Notes: generated from the sequence alone by a model not told the origin. A stretch of 14,971 nt of DNA from Kiritimatiellia bacterium (GCA_017547265.1 JAFYQC010000146.1:1-14971), one strand, 5' to 3'. Shown: positions 1 through 6,664, counted from the stretch's first letter. Numbers and translations: made by a program.

Positions 1-200
1 CAAAGGAGAAGTACCGCATCCTCCGCAACAAGCAGCAGATTTGGGACGGCAAGGTGCAGACGCTTCGCCACTTCAAGGACGAAGTCGCCCAGGTCACCGG
101 TCAGCAGGAGTGCGGTGTGTGCTTCGCGGACTACGAGGAGTTCCAGGTCGGCGACATTATCGAGTGCTACACGCTCGAGGAGCTGCCAAGGAGCCTGTAG
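1..200 (+). CDS. infB: Translation initiation factor IF-2, C-terminal end (partial)
   Basis: The window opens inside a gene read in frame 3 (codons from base 3), which ends at TAG 198-200. The 65 visible residues match the C-terminal domain of IF-2: a segment reading LRHFKDEV, then ECGV, then the closing VGDIIECY pattern that corresponds to VGDVIEVFE in other IF-2 proteins. IF-2 is the GTPase that places formyl-methionyl-tRNA on the small ribosomal subunit; this C-terminal domain binds the formyl-methionyl end of the initiator tRNA. The gene runs off the left edge, so its G domain cannot be checked. fmt follows four bases later, and its Shine-Dalgarno sequence (AAGGAG, 188-193) lies inside the infB end. 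Together they join the enzyme that makes the formylated initiator tRNA with the factor that recognises it. Confidence 0.93.
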   Translation, partial: KEKYRILRNKQQIWDGKVQTLRHFKDEVAQVTGQQECGVCFADYEEFQVGDIIECYTLEELPRSL

Positions 201-204
201 TTTC

Positions 205-1185
205 GTGCGCGTAGTCTTCATGGGTTCGTCCTCGGCGTCGGCCGAATGCCTCCACGCGCTTTTGCGCGAAAAGGGGTTCGATGTCGTCGGTGTCGTTACC
301 CAGCCGGACCGCCCAACGGGCCGCGGCAAGGTCATGTCGCCGTGTGCCCTCGCGAAATACGCGGCAGACATGGGGCTTCGCGACATCATAAAGCCCGAGC
401 GCGTCAACGACCCCGAGCCGATGGAGAAGATCCGCGCGTGGAAGCCCGACGTGATAGTCGTCGTCGCCTTCGGCCAGATTCTCAAGAAGCCGCTTCTCGA
501 CTTGCCGCTCTTCGGCTGCGTCAACTGTCACTTCTCGCTTCTTCCCAAGTACCGCGGCGCAGCTCCCGTCGTCGCCGCTCTCGAGGCGGGCGAGAGGATG
601 ACAGGCGTCACCGTGATGAAGATGGGCGTCGGGCTTGACGACGGGCCGATCATGCTCCAGAGCTTCGAGCCGATATACCCCGACACGACGGGCGGCCAGC
701 TGATGGACGATCTCGCGATTGCCGGCGGCGTCGCGCTTGCAAAGGCACTTCGACTTCTTGGCGCGAACGCGCTTCCCCCTGAAGTCAAGCAGGACGAGAG
801 TTCCGCGACCTACGCGCGCAAGCTCAAGAAGACGGACGGGCTCATCAACTGGGACCAGCCGGTGATCGAGATCGAGCGCAGGATCCGTGCCTACAATCCC
901 TGGCCTTGCTGCTATACTTTTCTTCCCGAGGCAATGCGCAAGCGCGGCACCACCGGTCGCGTCGTCGTCTTGCGCGCCCGTGTCACGAAACTCGAGCCGT
1001 CGTGGAAAAGCGCCTCTCCCGGCACTGTCGTCAAGATCGACAAGGCGGGCCCGATAGTGCGCTGCCACGACACGGCGCTGCAGCTTCTCGAAGTAAAGCC
1101 CGAGGGCTCGTCCTGCATGGACGGCGGCGCATTTTGCCGCGGTCGCCAGCTCGTCCCCGGCGAAACGGCGTTTTTAATGTCATAA
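205..1185 (+). CDS. fmt: Methionyl-tRNA formyltransferase
   Basis: The 326-residue product transfers a formyl group from 10-formyltetrahydrofolate to methionyl-tRNA(fMet) in the cytoplasm. The start is taken as GTG at 205, because it restores the first beta strand (MRVVFMG) seen in the family and AAGGAG lies 11 bases upstream. The first in-frame ATG is four codons later and would remove that strand. Visible motifs are QPDRPTGRGK (33-42), the catalytic Asn and His in NCHFSLLPKYRGAAP (N107, H109) and the catalytic Asp in GLDDG (D145). The C-terminal domain (about 205-326) keeps the INW and RAYNPWP segments expected for tRNA binding. Length is close to the usual 310-320 residues. The gene is probably cotranscribed with infB and with the hydrolase 12 bases downstream. 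Confidence 0.95.
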   Translation: MRVVFMGSSSASAECLHALLREKGFDVVGVVTQPDRPTGRGKVMSPCALAKYAADMGLRDIIKPERVNDPEPMEKIRAWKPDVIVVVAFGQILKKPLLDLPLFGCVNCHFSLLPKYRGAAPVVAALEAGERMTGVTVMKMGVGLDDGPIMLQSFEPIYPDTTGGQLMDDLAIAGGVALAKALRLLGANALPPEVKQDESSATYARKLKKTDGLINWDQPVIEIERRIRAYNPWPCCYTFLPEAMRKRGTTGRVVVLRARVTKLEPSWKSASPGTVVKIDKAGPIVRCHDTALQLLEVKPEGSSCMDGGAFCRGRQLVPGETAFLMS

Positions 1186-1197
1186 GGAGGACTGAGC

Positions 1198-2733
1198 ATG
1201 AACGCAAAGCTCGTCATTTCGCTCGGCTGCGCATTCATCGCCGCGGCGAGCATGGCCGAAATGGAGTACGCGACCCCCGAATCGCAGGGAGTCGACTCGC
1301 AGGCGATCCTCAACTGGATCGACGCGTGCGAAAAGACGTTCGATGGCGGGAAGGAAGGGAGCATCCACGGCTTTGTCATCGTCCGCCACGGCAAGACGAT
1401 AGCCGAGGGCAGCTGGAAGCCATTCGACACGCTGAACGAGACGCATATGCTCTACTCCCACTCGAAGAGCTTCACCTCGTCTGCAGTTGGCTTTCTCGTG
1501 GACGACGGAAAGATCGACCTTGACGAGCGGGTAGTTGACATATTCCCAGACGAGCTTCCGGCGGATCTGTCCGACAATCTCCGCCAGCTCCGCGTGCGCG
1601 ACTTGCTCACGATGAACGTCGGCAAGAAGGACCATCTTTTGAGGACTGGCGGCGACTGGGTCAGGGAGTTTCTCTCCAAGGACTTCGAGAAGAAGCCCGG
1701 CACCGGCTTTCGCTATGATTCCGACGCGACCTACATGCTAGCGGCGATTGTCGAGAAGCGCACGGGACGCAAGCTCATGGACTTCCTCAAGGAGCGCATG
1801 TTCAACAAGATCGGCATCTCGTCGGCTTGGTCCACTACCTCGCCCCAGGGGATTGCCTGCGGCGGCTGGGGCATGAACATGACGACGCGCGAAATTGCGC
1901 GTTTCGGCCAGCTCTATCTCCAAAAGGGCAAGTGGGGTGGCGAATGCATCCTCTCCCCGAGCTGGGTCGCGCTTGCGACTACGCGCCACACGTGGAGCGG
2001 CTGGGGCAATATCGGCGTAAAGGCGCTCGGCGAAGGCAGCGACTGGGAGCAGGGCTACGGCTTCCAGTTCTGGCGTTGCCACCACGGGGCGTATCGCGCC
2101 GATGGTGCGGCCGGGCAGTTCACCGTCATCCTGCCCGAGCGCGACATGGTAGTCTCGATCAACGCGGGTCTTCGTGACATGCAGAAGGAGCTTTCTCTCA
2201 TCTGGGAGCATATTCTTCCGGGGGTGAAGGACGCGTCTCTTCCCGCTAATTCGGCTGCGCTTGCCGCGCTGCGCGCCAAAATCGCATCGCTGGAAATCAA
2301 GATCCCCGGGCTTAATCATGAATACGGGCCTCGGGCGTACGACGACCACGGGTCGGAGCTCCATTCTTTCACGTTCAAGGACAATCCACGTGGTTTCAAG
2401 TCCTTTACCTACCAGAAGGGCGACAACAACGTATATGCGTGTATGCTCGAGACGCGGGCCGGACGGCAGCATTTCGTCGCAGGAACCCCGCGGAGTCATC
2501 TTGGACTGTGGCAGAAGGGCTTGATTAGGATCGATACGGAGGAGTACGAGGGGCTTGGCGCTTATATCGGCGAGCACAAAATCGCTTCGGCTTGCTGGTA
2601 TGATGCCGACGGCGCTTTCCATCTTAAGGCCTACTTAACGGGCGATACGGGATATCTTGAGCTTACGGATAAGAACGGCAAGCTCTCGGGCGAATTTTGG
2701 GCGATGAACGGCTGCAAGTTGGAGTCGAAATGA
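1198..2733 (+). CDS. Secreted serine hydrolase, beta-lactamase / class C penicillin-binding-like family
   Basis: This 511-residue protein starts with a likely signal peptide (Lys at residue 4, a hydrophobic stretch about 5-18, cleavage plausible after SMA20), so it probably acts in the periplasm or outside. Residues about 25-345 have the serine beta-lactamase/CubicO fold pattern: the SxxK nucleophile motif as S87-H-S-K90, a tyrosine segment FRYDSDATYML around Y173 where relatives have YSN, and ADGAAGQFTVILPERDMVV (301-319), matching the third conserved region. The last 150 or so residues form an additional C-terminal domain I do not recognise. Substrate is unknown; relatives include esterases, peptidases and amide hydrolases, so antibiotic resistance should not be assumed. 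AAGGAGG sits just before the ATG, 12 bases after fmt. A terminator follows. Confidence 0.85.
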   Translation: MNAKLVISLGCAFIAAASMAEMEYATPESQGVDSQAILNWIDACEKTFDGGKEGSIHGFVIVRHGKTIAEGSWKPFDTLNETHMLYSHSKSFTSSAVGFLVDDGKIDLDERVVDIFPDELPADLSDNLRQLRVRDLLTMNVGKKDHLLRTGGDWVREFLSKDFEKKPGTGFRYDSDATYMLAAIVEKRTGRKLMDFLKERMFNKIGISSAWSTTSPQGIACGGWGMNMTTREIARFGQLYLQKGKWGGECILSPSWVALATTRHTWSGWGNIGVKALGEGSDWEQGYGFQFWRCHHGAYRADGAAGQFTVILPERDMVVSINAGLRDMQKELSLIWEHILPGVKDASLPANSAALAALRAKIASLEIKIPGLNHEYGPRAYDDHGSELHSFTFKDNPRGFKSFTYQKGDNNVYACMLETRAGRQHFVAGTPRSHLGLWQKGLIRIDTEEYEGLGAYIGEHKIASACWYDADGAFHLKAYLTGDTGYLELTDKNGKLSGEFWAMNGCKLESK

Positions 2734-2736
2734 CGG

Positions 2737-2779
2737 TTGTTGGGATGCTGGCCGACAATAAACGAAATGAAGCTCGTTT
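2737..2779. other. Two small hairpins in the gap after the hydrolase gene
   Basis: The 411-base gap between the hydrolase and rpsJ begins with two weak inverted repeats. TTGTTGG (2737-2743) can pair with CCGACAA (2752-2758) with one G-U pair, and AAACGA (2760-2765) pairs exactly with TCGTTT (2774-2779). Neither is followed by a T run, so they are not clear terminators; they may protect the 3' end of the upstream mRNA. The rest of the gap holds the terminator, promoter and leader listed separately, and no supported gene. Confidence 0.3.
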
Positions 2780-2803
2780 CAGACGCAAAAAAACTAAATT
2801 TTC

Positions 2804-2829
2804 CCCCTTGCGCATAGCGAGGGGTTTTT
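2804..2829 (+). terminator. Intrinsic terminator of the infB-fmt-hydrolase operon
   Basis: CCCCTTGC (2804-2811) pairs with GCGAGGGG (2817-2824) as an 8-bp stem with one G-U pair and a five-base loop (GCATA). TTTTT follows at 2825-2829. It lies about 70 bases after the hydrolase stop. The left arm overlaps the -35 hexamer of the next promoter. Confidence 0.75.
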
Positions 2830-2837
2830 GATATACT
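2808..2837 (+). promoter_or_regulatory. Sigma70-type promoter of the ribosomal-protein operon
   Basis: TTGCGC (2808-2813) and TATACT (2832-2837) are separated by 18 bases, a good match to the housekeeping consensus. Transcription would start near 2844, giving a leader of about 300 nt before rpsJ. The -35 box is part of the stem of the upstream terminator. A promoter of similar quality occurs before pheS and another near 13957. Confidence 0.75.
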
Positions 2838-2843
2838 ATTCAT

Positions 2844-3144
2844 AATTCTCGCAAGAGAAGGGTCGCGATACGGGCGAGTCTATCCCGTCGCGTCGTGACC
2901 GTTGAGTTCTAAGCTCGCGGTCGCGAAAAGCGGTCGCGAGCCTTGTTTTTGTGGGGATTGCTGGGCCGAAACCCAGTCGCGAGCGAGGCGCCCAACGGGC
3001 CTCACGCGTCGACGCCGAGAGACTGCGAAAGCGGTAAGGCGCGCGCGGAAGTCGCGACCGTCTAGGCACAGGAACGAAGGGACGAAGGCGAGAAGAAAGG
3101 TTCGAGCCCGAGTCGAAACTGAAAAGAAGAAAAAGGAAAAGACA
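2844..3144 (+). promoter_or_regulatory. Structured 5' leader of the S10 operon, candidate autoregulatory RNA
   Basis: About 300 nt separate the predicted transcription start from rpsJ, and no convincing gene lies there. Hairpins seen by eye: TTCTC-GCAA-GAGAA (2846-2859); a long imperfect stem from GGTC (2861) to GACC (2900) whose core ACGGG pairs with CCCGT; the terminator-like stem at 2913-2941; CTGGG/CCCAG (2961-2976); GCCC-AAC-GGGC (2990-3000); and ACTGC-GAAA-GCGGT (3022-3035). The heptamer GTCGCGA occurs at 2862, 2920, 2933, 2976 and 3051; it contains the self-complementary TCGCGA, so alternative pairings are possible. In E. coli and some other bacteria, S10 operons are controlled through the leader by a ribosomal protein such as L4. 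Such control here is an inference; I do not recognise a known leader class. Confidence 0.55.
2913..2950 (+). terminator. Terminator-like hairpin inside the S10 leader (possible attenuator)
   Basis: GCTCGCGGTCGC (2913-2924) pairs with GCGGTCGCGAGC (2930-2941) over 12 bp with two G-U pairs and a GAAAA loop, followed by CTTGTTTTTG. This is the form of an intrinsic terminator but it lies about 200 nt upstream of rpsJ in the same transcript. A later segment, TCGCGACCG (3052-3060), is exactly complementary to CGGTCGCGA in either arm and could form a competing structure. Confidence 0.5.
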
Positions 3145-3453
3145 ATGCAGCAGCAGAGAGTCCGCATCCGCCTCCAGGCATACGATCACCGTGTGCTTGA
3201 CCAGGCCGTCGGTGGTATCATCGACACGGCCCGTGGCACGGGTGCGCAGGTTGTGGGGCCTATTCCGCTCCCCACGCGCGTCGAGCGCTTCACGGTGAAC
3301 CGCTCGCCGAACGTCGACAAGAAGTCGATGGACCAGTTCGAGATGAGGACGCACAAGCGCCTTCTCGACATCGTTAACCCGACCGCCCAGACGATCGACG
3401 AGCTCAAGAAGCTCAATCTTCCCGCTGGCGTCGACATCACCATCAAGGTCTGA
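3145..3453 (+). CDS. rpsJ: 30S ribosomal protein S10
   Basis: The 102-residue protein matches S10 along its length ([11 protein letters not shown] near the start, then [20 protein letters not shown] and a closing VDITIKV). S10 sits in the head of the small subunit and, in many bacteria, also serves as NusE in transcription antitermination. The reading frame is open further upstream to about 2902, but that part is Arg/Lys-rich leader translation with no relation to S10. The ATG at 3145 follows an AAGGA-type site and gives the normal length. It is the first gene of the ribosomal operon; rplC follows after 12 bases. Genes often found upstream of rpsJ (rpsL, rpsG, fusA, tuf) are absent here. Confidence 0.97.
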   Translation: MQQQRVRIRLQAYDHRVLDQAVGGIIDTARGTGAQVVGPIPLPTRVERFTVNRSPNVDKKSMDQFEMRTHKRLLDIVNPTAQTIDELKKLNLPAGVDITIKV

Positions 3454-3465
3454 TAGGAGGTCGAC

Positions 3466-4119
3466 ATGGAAGGTTTGATAGGCAAGAAGGTTGGAATGAC
3501 GCAGGTTTACGACGTCGATGGCGTCAGGACCTGCGTTACCGTCATTGAGGTCGGGCCCTGCCCCGTCGTTCAGCTCAAGACGGCCGAGAAGGACGGCTAT
3601 GTCGCCGCTCAGCTCGGCTTCGGCGAGCAGAAGGTCAAGCGCCTCTCCAAGGCGGTCGCGGGTCACCTCAAGAAGACCGGCGGCCAGGAAGGCGGCCTCA
3701 AGGTCCTCAAGGAGTTCGCTCCTGACGCGGGCGAAGAGGTGAAGGTCGGCGACGTCCTCACCGTTGGCAATTTCGAAGGCGTCAAGTACGTTGACGTCAC
3801 GGGCGTCACCAAGGGCAAGGGCTTCGCGGGCGTCATCAAGCGCTACGGCTTTGCCGGCGGCAACATGACCCACGGCGGCCACTCCAAGCGCCGCACCGGC
3901 GGTCTCGCCGCGCGCGACCTCCCCGGCTGGATCGAGAAGGGCAAGAAGATGCCCGGCCACATGGGCGCGGTCACCCGCACCACGACGAACCTCGAGGTCG
4001 TCGCGGTCCGTCCCGAGGACAATGCGCTCCTCGTCAAGGGTTCGATTCCCGGTGCCCGCAACGGCATCGTGATCGTCCGCAAGTCCCTCAGGAACAACGT
4101 GAAGAAGGGGGCGAAGTAA
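3466..4119 (+). CDS. rplC: 50S ribosomal protein L3
   Basis: The 217-residue product matches L3, an early-assembly protein whose central extension reaches towards the peptidyl-transferase centre. The N terminus (GLIGKKVGMTQVY), the GKGFAGVIKR block (117-126) and KGKKMPGHMG (158-167) are typical. The loop between them is unusual: where most bacteria have a GSIG segment, this protein reads RRTGGLAARDLPGWI (142-156). By alignment with E. coli L3, the glutamine methylated by PrmB (Gln150) corresponds to Asp151. No frameshift or gap explains this. AGGAGG lies shortly before the ATG, and rplD starts one base after the stop, so the two genes are probably translationally coupled. Confidence 0.97.
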   Translation: MEGLIGKKVGMTQVYDVDGVRTCVTVIEVGPCPVVQLKTAEKDGYVAAQLGFGEQKVKRLSKAVAGHLKKTGGQEGGLKVLKEFAPDAGEEVKVGDVLTVGNFEGVKYVDVTGVTKGKGFAGVIKRYGFAGGNMTHGGHSKRRTGGLAARDLPGWIEKGKKMPGHMGAVTRTTTNLEVVAVRPEDNALLVKGSIPGARNGIVIVRKSLRNNVKKGAK

Positions 4120-4120
4120 T

Positions 4121-4714
4121 ATGAAGAAGATCGAAGTCGCTTTCGACCAGGCCCAGCTTACGCTTGACAAGGGCGAGCAGGCCGTCAAGGACGCGGTCAC
4201 CGCCATCCGCAACGCTCTCCGCGCCGGAACGGCGTCCACCAAGTCCAAGGGCGAGGTCGCCGGCTCCAACAAGAAGCCGTGGAAGCAGAAGGGCACGGGC
4301 AACGCCCGCGCTGGTTTCCGCCAGTCGCCTGTTTGGCGTGGCGGTGGCGTCGCGCACGGCCCTCATCCGCGCTCCTACGAGCAGAAGATCAACAAGAAGG
4401 TGATGAAGCTCGCGTTCGCGCGTGCGTTCTCCGACAAGCTCGTGGCGGGCGACGTCATCGTCCTCGACGAGTTCAAGTTCGAGGCGCCCAAGACGAAGCT
4501 CATGGTCAAGCTCCTCAAGGAGCTCGGCGTCGAGCGCACCGCGTGCATCGTCCAGAAGGACGTCGACGACACCGTCGTGCTCGCGGCGAGCAACATCCCC
4601 ACCGTCGACTATTCGACCGCCCAGGCGCTCGACGTCTACACGGTTCTCGCGAACCGCAAGCTCGTCTGCGACAAGGACGGTTTCGACGCGCTCATGGCGC
4701 GCATCGCCAAGTAA
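4121..4714 (+). CDS. rplD: 50S ribosomal protein L4
   Basis: This 197-residue protein matches L4, which lines part of the nascent-peptide exit tunnel. The tunnel loop is recognisable at about 51-86 (KKPWKQKGTGNARAG, then VWRGGGVAHGPHPRSY). The C-terminal half has the usual globular domain, with the segment reading ALDVYTVLANRKLV. In E. coli, L4 also represses its own operon by acting on the S10 leader, so it is the first candidate regulator of the structured leader seen here; this is an inference. It starts one base after the rplC stop and ends 10 bases before rplW. Confidence 0.96.
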   Translation: MKKIEVAFDQAQLTLDKGEQAVKDAVTAIRNALRAGTASTKSKGEVAGSNKKPWKQKGTGNARAGFRQSPVWRGGGVAHGPHPRSYEQKINKKVMKLAFARAFSDKLVAGDVIVLDEFKFEAPKTKLMVKLLKELGVERTACIVQKDVDDTVVLAASNIPTVDYSTAQALDVYTVLANRKLVCDKDGFDALMARIAK

Positions 4715-4724
4715 GGAGGACGTC

Positions 4725-5027
4725 ATGACGATCAAGGAACTTAAGGAAAAGACCGAGGGCGTGATCCTCAACGTCCTCATCACCGAGAAGGGCTCGCGCC
4801 TTTCCGCCGAGAACCGCTACCTCCTCGAGGTCGCGCCCGACGCCCGCAAGCCCGTGATCGCGGCGATGGCCGAGAAGGCCTTCGGCGTGCACGTTCTCGC
4901 GGTCAAGACCGCCAACATGAAGGGCGGTCTCAGGTACATCCGCGGCACCCGCCGCGCGGTGACCGAGGCGACCTGGAAGAAGGCAATCGTAACCGTCAAG
5001 CAGGGCGAGCGCATCGAGCTCGCGTAA
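4725..5027 (+). CDS. rplW: 50S ribosomal protein L23
   Basis: The ATG at 4725 follows AAGGAGG and opens a 100-residue protein that matches L23: VLITEKGSRL near the start, the extended loop VKTANMKGGLRYIRGTRR in the middle and KKAIVTVKQGERIEL at the end. The frame is also open upstream of 4725, through the rplD gene, so the Shine-Dalgarno sequence and family length decide the start. L23 sits at the exit of the peptide tunnel and is the main docking site for trigger factor and the signal recognition particle. Its usual neighbour on the ribosome, L29, is not encoded in this cluster. Confidence 0.96.
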   Translation: MTIKELKEKTEGVILNVLITEKGSRLSAENRYLLEVAPDARKPVIAAMAEKAFGVHVLAVKTANMKGGLRYIRGTRRAVTEATWKKAIVTVKQGERIELA

Positions 5028-5042
5028 GGGAGACTTAACGAT

Positions 5043-5867
5043 ATGGCACTCAAGAAATACAAACCCCGTTCGTGCGGCATGCGCTTCCGCGAGTCCGCCA
5101 CGTTCGAGGAGATCACCGAGAAGAGGCCCGTCAAGCGTCTCACCAAGGCAGTCCGCAAGACGGCCGGACGCAACAACCAGGGCCGCATCACGACGCGCCA
5201 CCACGGCGGCGGCGCCAAGCAGCGCATGCGTATCGTCGACTTCAAGCGCAACAAGTTCGACGTCGAGGCGACGGTCAAGGACATCGCCTACGATCCTACG
5301 CGCAGCGCCTACCTCGCGCTTATCGAGTACACCGACGGCGTCAAGAACTACATTCTCGCGCCCGAGGGCTTGAAGCCGGGAATGAAGGTAATGAACGGCG
5401 CCAAGGCCGAGGCCACTGTCGGCAACTGCCTGCCGCTCTCGCAGATCCCGCTCGGGCTTTTCGTCCACGCGGTCGAGCTCGTGCCCGGCAGGGGCGCGGC
5501 GGTCGCCAGGAGCGCCGGCAACTCGTGCCAGGTCATGGCTCGTGACGGCAGCAGGGTGACGCTCAAGATGCCTTCGGGCGAAGTCCGCATCTTCAACGGC
5601 CGCTGCCTCGCCACGGTCGGCTCGGTCGGCAACAAGGACTGGGGCTCGATCAAGCTCGGCAAGGCCGGCCGCAAGCGCTACCTCGGCATTCGTCCGACGG
5701 TTCGCGGCGTCGCCATGAACCCTGTCGACCACCCGATGGGCGGCGGCGAAGGCCGTACGTCCGGCGGCTCCAACCCGCGTTCTCCGTGGGGCAAGCTCGC
5801 CAAGGGAGGCAAGACCCGTCCGAAGCGCAAGGCTTCCAACAAGATCATCGTCAAGAGGAGGAAGTAA
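5043..5867 (+). CDS. rplB: 50S ribosomal protein L2
   Basis: The 274-residue protein matches L2 throughout. L2 binds 23S rRNA near the peptidyl-transferase centre and takes part in subunit association. Recognisable blocks are GRNNQGRITTRHHGGGAK (42-59), the RNA-binding beta-barrel region and the C-terminal AMNPVDHP segment. The conserved functional histidine (E. coli His229 in mature numbering) is kept as H230. Two residues later, where most bacteria have a second histidine (DHPHGGGEG), this protein has methionine (M232). I recall this DHPM form from Planctomycetes and Verrucomicrobia, which supports the lineage guess. The basic tail ends IIVKRRK. The gene lies 15 bases after rplW and 3 before rpsS. 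Confidence 0.97.
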   Translation: MALKKYKPRSCGMRFRESATFEEITEKRPVKRLTKAVRKTAGRNNQGRITTRHHGGGAKQRMRIVDFKRNKFDVEATVKDIAYDPTRSAYLALIEYTDGVKNYILAPEGLKPGMKVMNGAKAEATVGNCLPLSQIPLGLFVHAVELVPGRGAAVARSAGNSCQVMARDGSRVTLKMPSGEVRIFNGRCLATVGSVGNKDWGSIKLGKAGRKRYLGIRPTVRGVAMNPVDHPMGGGEGRTSGGSNPRSPWGKLAKGGKTRPKRKASNKIIVKRRK

Positions 5868-5870
5868 TCC

Positions 5871-6152
5871 ATGTCGCGTTCTCTTAAGAAGGGACCCTAT
5901 GTGGAGGAAAGCCTCCTCCGCAAGGTCGAGAAGATGCAGGCGAGCGGCAAGAAGCAGCCGATCAAGACCTGGAGCCGTCGTTCGATGGTGCTCCCGGAGT
6001 TCGTCGGGCTCACGTTCGCCATTCACAACGGCCGCCAGCACATGCCGGTGTTCATAACTGAAAACATGGTCGGCCACAGGCTCGGCGAGTTCGCCCCCAC
6101 GCGCACGTTCAAGTCGCACGGCAACTCCGCCGCCAAGGCCGAAGCCAAGTAA
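5871..6152 (+). CDS. rpsS: 30S ribosomal protein S19
   Basis: This 93-residue protein matches S19, which works with S13 in the head of the small subunit near the decoding region. The signature runs from [12 protein letters not shown], through [16 protein letters not shown], to [18 protein letters not shown]. The GAGGAGG before its ATG lies in the last codons of rplB. Length and sequence are ordinary, apart from a short Ala/Lys tail. rplV begins 14 bases later. Confidence 0.97.
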   Translation: MSRSLKKGPYVEESLLRKVEKMQASGKKQPIKTWSRRSMVLPEFVGLTFAIHNGRQHMPVFITENMVGHRLGEFAPTRTFKSHGNSAAKAEAK

Positions 6153-6166
6153 GGGGAGATCCATCA

Positions 6167-6664
6167 ATGACATTCCTCTACAAGATTAACAAGAAGGGCG
6201 CGACCGCCGAAGGGTGCATCACCGCCTCCGACGAGGCCGAGGCCAAGGCCAAGCTCGACGCCAAGTTCCCGAAGGGCTCCGGCGTCAAGGTGCTTGACAT
6301 GGAGCAGGTCTACGTCGCGACGATCCGCAACACCAGGATGAGCGCGTTCAAGGGCCGTCCGCTTGCCGGCGCCTGCCAGGGGCTTCCCGCTTCCGAGGCG
6401 CTCAAGCTCGTCGAGTTCTCGCCCAAGAAGGCCGCCCAGATCATCAAGAAGACGATCCTGAGCGCACTCGCGAACGCGAAGAACAACGATTCCGTGGCTG
6501 ACGCCGCGGGGCTCACGGTCAAGCTCTGCGTCCTCGACGAGTCCGTCAGGATGCGCCGCTACTGGCCGACCGCGCGCGGCTCGGCTCACCCGATCGCCCG
6601 CCGCATGTGCCACTGCAAGGTCATTCTCGCTGCGGCGAAGAAGGCCAAGAAGGGAGCGAAGTAA
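6167..6664 (+). CDS. rplV: 50S ribosomal protein L22 with an extra N-terminal segment
   Basis: Residues from about 49 to 158 are a normal L22 core, with [23 protein letters not shown] in the middle and the C-terminal part reaching [14 protein letters not shown]22 lies along the peptide tunnel and at its exit. In front of the core are about 45 residues not found in standard L22. They read FLYKINKKG, then [15 protein letters not shown], then VKVLDM, a spacing that resembles the short N-terminal motif of type II secretion F / PilC proteins. The ATG at 6167 has a GGGGAG site, so the extension should be made. A second ATG (6299, residue 45), preceded by AAGGTG, would give an ordinary-length L22 and might serve as an alternative start. 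The gene ends one base before rpsC. Confidence 0.93.
   Translation: MTFLYKINKKGATAEGCITASDEAEAKAKLDAKFPKGSGVKVLDMEQVYVATIRNTRMSAFKGRPLAGACQGLPASEALKLVEFSPKKAAQIIKKTILSALANAKNNDSVADAAGLTVKLCVLDESVRMRRYWPTARGSAHPIARRMCHCKVILAAAKKAKKGAK

Noticed and set aside
115..204. Fmt frame open upstream of 205
   Set aside because: This part overlaps the infB coding end and has no family similarity; GTG 205 gives the correct N terminus.
2895..2912. Five-codon GTG frame (MTVEF) just before the leader hairpin
   Set aside because: No ribosome-binding site and no run of a regulatory codon; most likely chance.
2902..3144. Upstream in-frame extension of rpsJ starting at TTG 2902
   Set aside because: No Shine-Dalgarno sequence, Arg/Lys-rich translation of structured leader RNA, and S10 has its normal length from ATG 3145.
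2836..4302. Long open frames on the minus strand over the ribosomal genes (for example 2836-4302, 4692-6173, 6621-7805, 11809-12813)
   Set aside because: They are mirror frames of GC-rich genes with strong codon bias, have low-complexity Leu/Arg/Asp/Ala-rich translations and no ribosome-binding sites or family motifs.
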